A DNA stretch of 64,000 nucleotides from Dipteris shenzhenensis (Eukaryota > Polypodiophyta > Polypodiopsida > Gleicheniales): NCBI GenBank assembly GCA_047967505.1, contig CM106538.1. One strand, 5' to 3'. Made by a program: the position numbers and the translations under genes. The notes under the pieces are model-generated. The model was not told the origin of the DNA. It did no database searches and saw nothing but the letters and a program-made list of their open reading frames with translations. This document shows positions 32,501-42,644 of this stretch, in pieces. The first letter of the stretch is position 1; the number at the start of each line of letters is the position of its first letter.

Positions 32501-33291
32501 GGGATTTTACATTTCTGGCCTAAAGAACCATCGAGTTTTTTGGTAAAGAAAATGACGAAGTGTTGTTTGAGCTTCCTACTCAGCAAAACAAATGTGCGGA
32601 GTGGAAGGGAGCGTTCCTTGCCGTTCTTTATTCCCAGGATGGTGGATAGAAATTGTGCTGCTTCCTTGAGGCGAGGGTCAAGGATTGTGCGAAGCAAGAT
32701 GCCATCTCTATGGATCAGGGTACCCTTGGTGAGGAGAGACTGTATTTCGATAAACTTTGCATCCACAGACCTTTTAGGGTATTCACCACCTTGCTTTGGC
32801 AGAGAGAAAGCCCTTTGAATGACTGTACTGTTGAGGATAATGTTCAGTGGGCTCTGCTGTACAGTGATTGTACCGTACTTGCCATCCGTTGCATTGCTGG
32901 CGTAGTAAGAGTGGAGAAAGTCCTTGATGTAGGTGGTCATGATAGGATTGTCCTCCAAGGATTTGAGGCTCTCATGCAAATGGCCTAGACCCCGTTGCTC
33001 TAAGTAAGATGATGCTTCCTGGGAAAGAGCATAAGTCGAGGTGGGTGGCCAGACAAGTTCCAATGATTGGGCCTTGTTAACGGTTGTGTATGCCGGTTGT
33101 GACTGGGGTTGCATTTGCTTGGACATGCACTGAATCTTCTTCGGAGCTATCGCTTTGGACCATGAACGCCTGTGGTCTCCGTGGTTGAGAGGATGTAGAT
33201 GGCTGCGAACTTTGGAGGGGGTCCCGTGGTTGAGGCGGTGGGCTCTTTCTGTGCATCCTCTTGAGTGGCGGCATCTTTTCTGAACCTGCAT
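29526..33291 (-). pseudogene. Extra 3' ORF region of the Athila-like element (env-position)
   Basis: About 1250 codons in one direction, broken by frame changes near 32470 (an A6 run), 31900 and 30450 and by stops near 32245 and 31385. Order: basic start (33291); a globular domain with LEDNPIMTTYIKDFLHSYY, AFSLPKQGGEYPKRSVDAKF and LRTFVLLSRKLK (33000-32480); a proline/glutamate-rich linker; a coiled coil of heptad type (31880-31400: EIEDQFQAIAIEVKALRAQ, LTRECRLLKDQLATVQEA); a helical part (31374-30680); a proline tract; and a C-terminal domain (WISKLDPQPDWRRPKLFDVS, RDRVINWPMIEPYSG-like). No signal peptide or membrane anchor is evident, so an envelope role is not supported. The last codons run into the LTR and stop at TGA, formed by the LTR's own TGTTGA. 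Some parts recall plant transposon-associated domains. Function unknown. Confidence 0.6.
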
Positions 33292-33670
33292 CCATGTACA
33301 TGTAGTGTACCATTGTTCATTACATTGATTGGCATGCTTGTATGACCTTTCTGTGTGTGTGTGGGAGAGAGATCCCTTTTTAAAAAAAAATAAAAAATAA
33401 AAATACAGCTTTTGAGAGTGTGGAATGAAAGTGTGTGGTACAATTATTCATGCAATCATCTATGTGTCTAAGCGAAAGCGTGTGAGTGCACGTGACCTAG
33501 TAGCTAAGTAGGGACTAACTATATGCTTTTTTTGCTGGGATTTTCATAGGGCAGCTAGAACTCATTCACCAATCCTGAGCTCTAGGTAAAATCGATTGAG
33601 GCTACCTATATGTGCGAAGACGTACATATGCAAGTGAGTGCTCGTGATACAATCTAATCCTAATCTAATC

Positions 33671-36600
33671 CTAACTAAGGAAGACTTGGTTTCCCAAATC
33701 TTCGTTTTTATCGGGGATGGCTCGCGTGTTGACGTAGTAGCGCTTCAATCGGCTCCCGTTTATTGTTGTGTTGAATTGGACTCCATCTAGTGTTTCAAGT
33801 AGCAGAGCTCCAATGGGATTCATCTTTCGTACTCGGTAGGGTCCTTGACCTAGATACTTCAGTTTTCCCTTGTGTACTTTGGCATTGTATAACAGGACTA
33901 AGTCGCCTTCCTTGATGTCTTTAGCTTTCAGATTCCTGTCAAACCATGCCTTTCTTCGACGTTTTTCTGTTGTCATGGCATGATAAGCGACTAGTCTTGT
34001 CTCTGTATGCTTTTCCAACTGACAGAGGCTTTCTTTCAAGGACTCATGATCACCCATGCGTTCCTGTATTGCGATGCGCAGACTTGGTATTACAAATTCA
34101 AGTGGGACCACGGCTTCAAGGCCGTACACCAATTGAAAATGTGTGTTCCCTGTACTGACCTTGAATGTGGTTCTGTATGCCCATAAGGCTGCATTCAGTT
34201 TCTCTGCCCAATCAGAACGCTGTGGTTCTACTACCTTGGTGAGGATATTGCATATGATTTTATTTGTGGATTCTGCTAGTCCATTCCCTTGGGGGTAGTA
34301 GGGTGTGCTTTTTCTATGAATGACCATGAAGCCAGACAAGAGTTCTTGGATTACCTCATTGACAAAATGTGTGCCTCTATCCGACACAATTTCAAGGGGG
34401 CATCCGAATCGGGTGATCACATGTTCGTACAAGAATCTTGCTGTGCTTTTGGCATCTGCCTTTCTGACTACTTTAGCTTCAGCCCATTTTGTAAAGTAAT
34501 CAGTGGCCACAATGATGTAGCGTGCCTGTGTTCCTTTTGCTGCTGGATGTATGGGACCTACATAATCAATCCCCCATTTTTCAAATGGCTGTTGTGCAAC
34601 AACTGTTGTTAGGGGATTGAAGTCTTTGTGTTGTGGTTTAATAGTTCGTTGGCATACATCACAGCCTTTTACATATTCATAGGCATCTGCCCACAGTGTT
34701 GGCCACCAGTAGCCTGCGAGGAGAACTTTTCTTGCTGTGGCTTCTCCTTGGAAGTGTCCTCCTGCAATGCCTTCATGGACTTCACTCAGGATTGGCAGGA
34801 TCTCATGAGGCATTACACATCTTCTTAATATCTGGTCCTTGCCCATCTTGTATAGTTGTCCTGCAATGAGTTGATATGGTGCAGCCTTTAGAATCAATTT
34901 TCTGGCATCTACTGCTTTCATGTCAGGGGGTGGTCTTCCTGCCATCAAGTACCCAATGATATCTCCACACCATTCTGGAACAGCATCTATTTGAAATAGT
35001 GTGGCATCTGGTAAGTCATCTTCTATTCCAGTGGCTTCTTCTCCAGTCTTGACTTGAGACATGTGATCGGCAATGTAGTGTTGGGCACCTTTGCGGACCA
35101 CAATTTTGAAGTTGAATTCTTGCAGCAAGAGGAGCCATCTGGTTATTCTTCCTGTGGTACACGGACGGTTCACAAGATAAAGCAATGCTTGATGGTCGGT
35201 GTAGAAGACAAAATCATTTGCAAGGAGATAGTGCCAAAATTTCTTTACACTATATACCATTGCTAGGGCTTCTCTTTCTGTGGTTGTATAGTTGATCTCT
35301 GCATCATTGAGTTGTCGACTGGCGAAGTAGACGGGGTAGTCTTTCTTATGTTCACCAGGTTGACAAAGCACACTCCCAATTGCATACTTGGATCCATCAG
35401 TATGAACATGAAAATCAATATCCCAATTGGGAGATAGAAGGATGGGTGCTGTGATTAGGCGCCACTTTAAAAGCTCAAAGGCTTGGTCGCACTCTTCGGT
35501 CCATAAGAACTCCACTAATAATTTGTAAAGTGGTCGAGCTATCATGGCATACCGCAATATAAATCTTCTATAATAGCCGGCATGTCCCATAAAGACCTGT
35601 ACACCTTTGGAATTTGTAGGAGGCAATTCCATGATGATTTTGATTTTGTCCATGTCAGTTGCAATCCCATGTTGAGAGACGATGTGTCCCAAAACAACTC
35701 CGTGGGTGACCATGAACTGGCATTTTGTTGGATTTAGGGAGATGCCATACTCCCTGCATTTGATTAATACTTCTTCCAGACATTTGAAGTGGTCCTGTTT
35801 GGTTGAATGGATGCACAAATCATCCAAGAACACCTGTAAAAACTTATTCAAGAATGACTTGAAAGCTGTGAACATGACTCGCTGGAATGTGGCTGGGGCA
35901 TTACAAAGGCCGAATGGCATGACTCTATATGCAAAAATACCCCATTTTGCAGCAAATGCTGTTTTTGATTGGTCTTGAGGAGCAATTTGTACTTGGTTAT
36001 AGCCACTGAAGCCATCCAAGAAGCTATAAATTTCGGATCCTGCCACCTTTTCCAACACTGTTTCTGTTAAGGGTAGGGGGTAGTGATCCCTAATTGTGGC
36101 GGCATTCACATTTTTCAAGTTTACGCATATTCTGAGCTTCTTGTTGCGTTTAGGCACAATGACAATGGGTGAAACCCAATCAGTGTGCTCTATCTCATAG
36201 ATGAATCCGGCATCTAGGAGTTTTTCCAGCTCGTCATAAGCCATGGTGCCATATTTAGGATTTGTGCGATAAGGGCCACATACCTTAGGGCGAGCACCTT
36301 CCCTTATAGGGATCGTATGAACTGCCACTTCTGGTGAAATTCCTTTCATCTCTTTGTATGACCATGCTAGCTAGTCACGGTATTCCATTAGGAGGTCTTT
36401 GAGTTTGATTTCATCTTCTTGACAGAGCTGTTTCCCAATGAACACCAACTTTTCTTCCTCCCCTTCAAGGGCGAGGTTTATTGTGCGTGTTTTTGCCGGT
36501 CCCTCATAGATTGGAGGTTCTCCAATGCTATCGGTTTCTTGAACTTCAGATTCTCTGATTGGTCTTGGCATTGCTATTGGTGCACTGCCACTTGTATAAT

Positions 36601-36685
36601 TCTTAAAGTATTCCGGCACTGTCGGTCTCTGATGGGGTTGAACTAGCCTGAGATGTGTCATGAGTACTGGGTGGCATAGTTGCAT
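33671..36685 (-). pseudogene. Pol: RT, RNase H, integrase (one in-frame stop)
   Basis: The frame is open from 36685 to 33671 except for a single TAG at about 36372 (EYRD-stop-LAWSYK, where the family usually has a sense codon before FAW). Downstream, 892 codons are intact. RT has FRVMPFGL-type VMPFGLCNAPATFQR and VFLDDLCIHS. RNase H has FHVHTDGSKYAIG, TTEREALA and YTDHQALLYL. Integrase has the HHCC zinc finger (HEGIAGGH..C.VCQRT) and the DDE core (WGIDYVGP, IVSDRGTHF, NGLAESTNK). All catalytic residues are present. The 5' part overlaps the protease frame by 83 bases at +1. With one stop codon it is nearly functional. Confidence 0.92.
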
Positions 36686-38216
36686 TTAGTAATTTGTTAG
36701 GCTCTTCTTTTCTTTCTTTTTCTGAAGTCGTTTGATCGAGCTTCATCCGCACATGTGGCTTATATTTCCGAAACTTCTTACGTTGGGAACTATGGGGTAA
36801 CTTTTCCACTGGTAAGGTGTTTCCAAGTAAGGGTTCATGTGCTACACATACTCCTTCCAATCCTTCAGGGGACCATTCAAGAGGTGGTGGTTTTGACTTT
36901 GAGGGGACTGCCTTTGCAAGATACAATTCCACAATCCGTGTTTGGACTCGTTCGAATTCATTGAAGTGCTCGGCCTTGGCTCTTCTGCGATTTCCTCCTG
37001 CAGCTTTCTTGCGGGATCGTCTGCTATTATGCAACTGTGGAGGTTCAACTTTTGGGAGCTCAACTGCCATTAGGGCATGCAGAATGGCTAGGTCATTATC
37101 AAAGATTTCATCTTCAATTTCAGCATTCGCAGCCTCTGTTTCAAGGTCCCAAGGAAAATCTGAGTCATCATTGGTATGGGTACCTTCTTCAGGTTCATTA
37201 TCCCATTCGAGGTCAGCCATAAAGAAAGGCATCTCTAGATCAATTGGTTCTTCATGTGTCGGTGGAGGATCGACCTGTAGTGTGTTAACATCTATCTGTG
37301 AGAAGATGGGGTCTAATGAATGGCAGTTGTCGATGGTTGCCAATGTTTGTATCCAGTTATTGACATTGCTTTGTAAGTCACCTGCTATGGCATGCTGTTG
37401 CAAGGGATCTGATTTGCTCGAGATTGTCGTGGAAGATGTGTCATCCAATGCTCTAGGAACAATGGGTTTAATAGCTCTTGTCCCCACATTCACCCTAACT
37501 GCATTGTCTCGATTCTGGATTGTCAATCTATCAGTGCCCCAGTCATGGAGGACTGATGCTTCCCGTAACCAAGGACGTCCCAGTAAGATTTGATAGGATT
37601 TTTTGGGGAGATCCAAGATTGTGAATTGAAGGGAAAAGCGGACTCCTGCGATCTTTGTGGACACGCCATTCACTATTCCCAAGGGTTTAGCCCGTGAATC
37701 ATCGGCAAGGCGTATGTTGAAATTAGCCTTTTGCATTGGTGGGAGACCCCATTCTTCGTAAAGCTCCTTTGATAGGACATTGACACCTGCTCCACCATCC
37801 ACTATGGCTTGGATTTCATTATATGCCTTGTGGATCAAAGGCACAGTGATGTTGCGTATGTCATCTTTCTCACCCATCCGCACAGGGATATCATCAATGT
37901 CGTTCATAGGTGGAGGGGGATTTGTGAGTTCAATCCATCCTTTGAAACTCTCCCAGAGATTGGGACAATTTCGTAAGAGGATTCCAATGGGAATGGACAC
38001 AGGGCAACTCAGTATGCTAGAGAGTGCAGCTCCTTCAAGTTGACGTGGCGGAACATTCTGTTGTGGAGTCTGTTGTTGGAACAAAGGCTCGAGTACAGTA
38101 TCAATACTTTGTGGGGCCAAGTCATGGAGTGGGGCTTGAGCTTGTTTCTGAGTCTCAAATTGAGCTTGTTCATTTTGGACCCATTGCTGAAGTGCCTGAA
38201 AATGAGCCTTCTCCAC
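36603..38216 (-). CDS. Protease-region polyprotein segment of the Athila-like element
   Basis: A 537-codon frame in the same phase as gag, from which it is separated by the gag TAG at 38280. The retropepsin-like domain lies at about residues 130-215: IQAIVDGGAGVNVLSKELYEEWG (D-G-G-A in place of the usual D-T/S-G-A), DSRAKPLGIVNGVSTKIAG, and ILLGRPWLREA as the closing strand. A long acidic linker follows, then a basic KKFRKYKPHVRMKL part. The first glycine replacing T/S at the active site is unusual, though similar variants occur in plant gypsy proteases. Its end overlaps the RT frame by 83 bases at +1, so expression of RT would need a frame change or the overlap reflects a mutation. Confidence 0.75.
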   Translation of the reverse strand: MEKAHFQALQQWVQNEQAQFETQKQAQAPLHDLAPQSIDTVLEPLFQQQTPQQNVPPRQLEGAALSSILSCPVSIPIGILLRNCPNLWESFKGWIELTNPPPPMNDIDDIPVRMGEKDDIRNITVPLIHKAYNEIQAIVDGGAGVNVLSKELYEEWGLPPMQKANFNIRLADDSRAKPLGIVNGVSTKIAGVRFSLQFTILDLPKKSYQILLGRPWLREASVLHDWGTDRLTIQNRDNAVRVNVGTRAIKPIVPRALDDTSSTTISSKSDPLQQHAIAGDLQSNVNNWIQTLATIDNCHSLDPIFSQIDVNTLQVDPPPTHEEPIDLEMPFFMADLEWDNEPEEGTHTNDDSDFPWDLETEAANAEIEDEIFDNDLAILHALMAVELPKVEPPQLHNSRRSRKKAAGGNRRRAKAEHFNEFERVQTRIVELYLAKAVPSKSKPPPLEWSPEGLEGVCVAHEPLLGNTLPVEKLPHSSQRKKFRKYKPHVRMKLDQTTSEKERKEEPNKLLNATMPPSTHDTSQASSTPSETDSAGIL

Positions 38217-38279
38217 CTCTGCATTCCGGAATGGAGCTTCTTTTATTCGAGGCTCGGGAGTTGATGTGGATGAACTCGG

Positions 38280-39911
38280 CTACTCATTGCTTGGCGGAGG
38301 TGGAGGCACTTGTGCTTTCTTTCTCAGAAGTCGCTTCGGTTGGATTGGAATGATAGGGTCCTTCGTGGCCGCTTTCTGTTGGCGTGTAATTACATTGATA
38401 GGTTGTGACTTAGACTTGCCAGATCCAAGACTTTGATGGTCCACCCCAATGATGCCGATGGGGACGTCAGGCTTAACCTCTGTTTGTTCTGGAACCTTAT
38501 TTTTCATGGGACAATCCATACAGGCATGTCCTATGCCACAATCTCTGCAGAGTGGTTGGAAAGTGGCTGGGCTACCGCGATGAGGGCACTCTGCGATTCT
38601 ATGATTTTCTCCACAACCGTAACACTTGATTGGTGCTCGAAATGTGTTGGGTCGCACTTGATTTGCATACACTGGTATTAGACCCTCTGCACCTTCTACA
38701 TAGTACACTGGGTACTCTGCTTCATACTCAAATAGCGAGTCTACTTCCTCGGCTTGTAATTGATGTATGGGAACTGCCTGAGGAGCTGGATTTGGTGCTC
38801 TTGGATACGGTCGTGGATTCGGATTCCTGAGTAGTTGTGGGACTTGTGTCCGAACGGGAACAGGATTTAGTCTCGCAGCTGGGGGCGCTTGTGCAAGTGC
38901 CGATTGCCTGTATACTGGCATGGGTGCCGCTTGGTATTGTGGTGGTTGAGGCGGATTGTTGCGCATGTTGAAGATGCAACTGGTCTCATCATGGCCGCCG
39001 ATGACACAGATATGGCACCACAACCGTGGCGGTGGATTTGCTTGTGCAGTGATTCTTGCTCTTAGGACTGGGCATTCATTTGCTGTATGATTGGCCAAGC
39101 AGTGTGGGCACCAGACATTTTCTCGCCGTGGATATGTTTGAGTTGGCGGCTGAGACAAGTGAAGTTTTTGATCCATGGCCTGCATCATATCTTCTTTCAG
39201 CTTCAAGGTCATGGCCTCGAGGCGATCTTCATTGGATGTTTCGACAGAGTCCTTTGATTTACCTTTTTTCGAGCGCTTATCTCGTGTATTTGATCTGGCA
39301 TCATCACTGCTAGTGTCTGAATCTGTCATGCCATCTTCGATGTCAATGGCTGCCGCATGAGCAGCACTGAATGTTTCATAGCTACTTATCTTTTTCATAT
39401 CCTTGCGGATTTTCTTTCTTAGACCTGCTATGAACCATGCCGTGAGGTACTTTGCATCTGGGCATGGGTCACATTTGGCGATCAATCTCTTCATCTTTCC
39501 CAGGTATGTGCGTACATCTTCCCTCCGGCCTTGTTCGATCTTGCTGAGTTGGAGAGCGGGATCATCTTGTAGCCTCTCTGTTTGAAAGCGACGTTTGAAT
39601 TCGGTTTGAAGTAGGTCCCATGTAGCACGTTCTTCCACAAGAAGGTCGAGGTACCATTCTGACGCCTCATCAGTTAAGGCCATTGGAAACCAAGCCACCT
39701 TAGTTTCATGGGATTGATCACCACCTGCTCGACATGCGGCATCAAAATGTTGGAGGAAGCGAGCAGGGTCTCCCCTACCATTATATTTGGGAAGTTCCAG
39801 TTTTCCCAAGGGGCGTCGGCCGTGATTGTTGTGATTTCGTCGATTGAAGAAGTTGTCAGCCTCGGCATCGAGCTCGATGTCCCCATCATGCTCAGGACGG
39901 CGTCCAGCCAT
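38280..39911 (-). CDS. Gag of the Athila-like element, four zinc knuckles
   Basis: An intact 543-codon frame from ATG at 39911. Residues about 30-190 are the retrotransposon gag capsid domain (LELPKYNGRGDPARFLQHFDAA, ASEWYLDLLVEE, GRREDVRTYLGKMKRL). A basic/serine-rich linker follows, then four cysteine-histidine knuckles: CPHCLANHTANEC (~275), CHICVIGGHDETSC (~305), CYGCGENHRIAEC (~430) and CRDCGIGHACMDC (~460). Three have CX2CX3HX4C spacing, one residue shorter than the standard CX2CX4HX4C of the second. It should form the particle and bind RNA. The frame ends with TAG. The same phase stays open beyond it into the protease, which suggests either readthrough or loss of a sense codon. Confidence 0.9.
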   Translation of the reverse strand: MAGRRPEHDGDIELDAEADNFFNRRNHNNHGRRPLGKLELPKYNGRGDPARFLQHFDAACRAGGDQSHETKVAWFPMALTDEASEWYLDLLVEERATWDLLQTEFKRRFQTERLQDDPALQLSKIEQGRREDVRTYLGKMKRLIAKCDPCPDAKYLTAWFIAGLRKKIRKDMKKISSYETFSAAHAAAIDIEDGMTDSDTSSDDARSNTRDKRSKKGKSKDSVETSNEDRLEAMTLKLKEDMMQAMDQKLHLSQPPTQTYPRRENVWCPHCLANHTANECPVLRARITAQANPPPRLWCHICVIGGHDETSCIFNMRNNPPQPPQYQAAPMPVYRQSALAQAPPAARLNPVPVRTQVPQLLRNPNPRPYPRAPNPAPQAVPIHQLQAEEVDSLFEYEAEYPVYYVEGAEGLIPVYANQVRPNTFRAPIKCYGCGENHRIAECPHRGSPATFQPLCRDCGIGHACMDCPMKNKVPEQTEVKPDVPIGIIGVDHQSLGSGKSKSQPINVITRQQKAATKDPIIPIQPKRLLRKKAQVPPPPPSNE

Positions 39912-40480
39912 GTTGGGGCGAGGAGGAGTTCAAGGAAGTTGTTGAATCTCAGGGGGGAATTCGGGGTAGAGGATTGGCGGGGGCGGTTGTTGCAGTGGAG
40001 TTAGTTGCGGATTGGGCGAGTGTTGGAGTCGAAGTCGTTGGCCGGAACGTAACTGCATGCAGAGGGTGCGTGATTTGCCAAGGGTATCGCTACCCCAAGG
40101 GCGGGTGTGGAGGTGGTGTCGTTAGGAGAGTTAGAGTGATGTTAGTTGGTGTAGGGACCGTCGTGTTAATAAGGTGCCTAGGATTTTCCTACGTGTGTAG
40201 GAAAATGTGCCAGTGCAGACGGATCGTTAATCGGAGGTCGCGGCGTGAAAATACGAGTGAATTAATGCAAAATGAGGCCCACACGGGGGCGCGAATGAAC
40301 GTGTGCTAGGGATGCCGAAATGGTGTGCAATGGGCTGGAAAAATACCCCGTAACGTGGTGTTTCCGTGTGTGAAATCTGGGTTCAAACGGGGTTCAATTT
40401 GGGTCCCAAACGGATGAGTTTCGAGGGGTTAAAGGAGGGGTAAATTTGGCGTTTGGGGGGCTCCTAATGGTGGTGTGAAT
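39912..40480 (-). other. Proximal gag leader
   Basis: Non-coding on the minus strand upstream of the gag ATG. No other gene seen. Confidence 0.5.
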
Positions 40481-40865
40481 GGACTTTAAGTCCAACCGAG
40501 GGGTTGAAACCAAGTGACTCTAGTTAGACTAACTAACCTAGATCCTCCCAGTTACTGTAACTGGGAGGTTTAACTAACTGTAGTTAGATACTAACTGAAG
40601 AGTTAGTCTAACCTAACTGAGGGTAACTAAACTAACCTAACCTCAGTTACTACTAACCAAACCTACGTAGCTAATCTAACTGAGGGCAACTTGACGAACC
40701 TAGTTGGCCTAACCTAACTAACCTAACCTAACTGTGGTTAATACTAACTAGTCTAGGGTTAACCGACCTAACCTAACCTAACCTAACCTAGGTTAACCAC
40801 TAACCTAACTACAGTTAGCACTAACCTAACTATGGTAAATCTAACCTAGAGTTAATTTTAGGTTA

Positions 40866-40880
<15 letters not shown>
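40481..40880. repeat. Degenerate CCTAA/GGTTA array and T-run in the leader
   Basis: Many CTAACC and GGTTAG words, most regular at 40765-40795 (TAACCTAACCTAACCTAACC). A run of more than 20 T residues follows at 40873-40896. On the minus strand the unit reads TTAGG. It lies inside a retrotransposon leader, so it is a microsatellite and not a chromosome end. Confidence 0.85.
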
Positions 40881-40896
<16 letters not shown>

Positions 40897-41600
40897 GGGT
40901 GGTTCTGAGGGGGGGCTGCCCGACGGCGGCGCCCTGGGGGGCTGCCCGAGGTGGCGCAGGGGCGGGACGGGGGTGCGCGGGGGGCGGGGTGGGTGCGGGG
41001 GGTGGGAGGGGGTGCGAACGCGGGCGCAGGGCGGGGGAGGGCGGGGGGTGCGTGAGGAGAGGGGGTGGGGCGGGGGGGCGGCGCTGTGTGCGCCGCCGCG
41101 GGGGCGGGGGGTGCGTGAGGAGAGGGGACGAGGTGGGTGCGGGGGGTGGGAGAGGAGAGGGGGCGGGTTGAGTGCGGGGCGCAGGGCGGGGCGGGGGGTG
41201 AGAGAGGAGAGGGGGCGGGTTGAGTGCGGGGCGCGGGGGGGAACGTGCGAGGGGGAGGGCGGGGGCACCATCGCAGGGCGACGGTGGCTGCGGCGGGGGT
41301 GGCGAGCGGCGGGGCGGGGATGTGCGAGGGGGAGGGTAGGGGCGCCGCAAGGCGGCGGTGGCTGCGGCGGGGGTGGCGAGCGGCGGGGCGGGGGTGGCGC
41401 GCGGGCGGGGTGGCGTAGGAGGGCGCGGGCGGGGGCGCCGCCGCAGGGGGGCGCTGCGCGGGGCGGGGGTGGCGCAGGAGGGCGCTGCGCGGGGCGGCGG
41501 CGCGGTCGCCACGGGCAGACGGGCGGGCGCCGCGGGCGGGCCGGGGGGGGCGCTGGGCGGGCGGCGCTGCATGCGCCGCCGCGGGGGGGTGGGGGGTCGA
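40897..41600. repeat. Extremely GC-rich leader segment
   Basis: About 700 bases almost entirely G and C, with G-runs on the plus strand and many GCG/CGG words, in an otherwise AT-rich window. Long frames in all phases are compositional. It is CpG-dense, hence possibly a target for methylation. The G-runs could form quadruplexes on the plus strand and C-rich RNA on the element's transcript. Confidence 0.8.
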
Positions 41601-42125
41601 GAGGGGGTTTACAGAGAGGGGAGAGGGGGGTAAGGGGGAGGGGGTAAGCGGGAGAGAGAGGAGAGGGGGCGGGGTGAGAACGAGGGGGAGAGAGGAGAGA
41701 GGGAGTGAGAGAGGGGGTGGGAGAGGGGGAGGGGGAGAGGGGGAGGGGGGAGGTGGTAGTGGAGGGGGAGAGGGGAGGTGGTAGTGGAGGGGGAGGGGGA
41801 GAGGGGGAGGTGGTGATGAAGGGAGAGGGGGAGGGGGGAGGTGGTAGTGGAGGGGGAGAGGGGAGGTGGTAGTGGAGGGGGAGGGGGAGAGGGGGAGGTG
41901 GTGATGAAGGGGGAGGGGGAAGAGGGGAGGTGGTAGTGGAGGGGGAGGGGGAGAGGGGGAGGTGGAGATGAAGGGGGAGGGGGAGAGGGGGAGGTGAGGG
42001 GGAGGTGGAGATGAAGGGGGAGGGGGAAGAGGGGAGGTGGTAGTGGAGGGGGAGGGGGAGAGGGGGAGGTGGAGATGAAGGGGGAGGGGGAGAGGGGGAG
42101 ATGGTGGTGGAGGGGGAGGGGTAAA
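41601..42125. repeat. Polypurine minisatellite in the leader
   Basis: G/A-only tract built of GGGGGAGGGGGAGAGGGGGAGG units with GTGGTAGTGGAG and GGAGATGAAGGG interruptions in alternating order. No gene. Confidence 0.85.
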
Positions 42126-42625
42126 AGAGCAACAAAAAAAAACTGAAAGACGGAAATTGAAAAGCAAGGCGAAGTGGTTACCTGACGCTCTCCAAGTCTT
42201 TCTCGATGGAACGGGATTGTCACGGAACAATGGACGGTGGGTGGAAGGCTAGGTCATCGCTGCGAGAAGGGCTCGATGTCACTTACATGGCGAGGATAGG
42301 AGTAAGGGGGCAGTCGATGGAGAGGGAGGAGTGTCTTGCGTGGGGCTCGGAAGGAGGAAGAGAATGGAGGCAAAAAGTGAAAGATGAAGAATGAGGGGGG
42401 GTGGAGTAGGTTTTTATAGGTTTGGATTTTAGGTTTAGGGTTTAACCCTAAACTCTTCTCGAGCCATAACTCTTTATGGAGAGCTCGGTTTGCCTTTCTG
42501 TAAAAAGATAAAATGATCGTAATTGAAAGCTCTACGCAACCGTGTCCACTACCTAGCCTAATTGTACATCATGTGGCTTTTATACCTACCTATGCATGTT
42601 TACTCGCTACTTGAGACGCTAGTCT
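42126..42625 (-). other. Distal leader near the primer site
   Basis: Unique-looking sequence with no supported gene. It lies between the purine tract and the primer binding site. Confidence 0.5.
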
Positions 42626-42642
42626 CCCCGGCAACGGCACCA
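42626..42642 (-). other. Primer binding site (tRNA-Asp type)
   Basis: The minus strand reads TGGTGCCGTTGCCGGGG, two bases after the LTR end. It is close to the TGGCGCCGTTGCCGGGG site known from Athila-like elements, with one change. Confidence 0.85.
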
Positions 42643-42644
42643 AA

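Noticed and set aside
30153-32988. Several 70-110 codon plus-strand frames under the extra ORF
   Set aside because: Shadows of the minus-strand reading region; no motif.
29526-33291. Retroviral envelope gene
   Set aside because: The position fits but no signal peptide, glycosylation cluster, cleavage site or membrane anchor is visible.
40740-40800. Insect-type TTAGG telomere
   Set aside because: Short, imperfect and inside a retrotransposon leader.
40841-42230. Frames of 200-450 codons on both strands in the GC-rich leader
   Set aside because: Several overlapping frames are all open because the DNA is nearly pure G/C or G/A. They lie in the non-coding leader of a retrotransposon.
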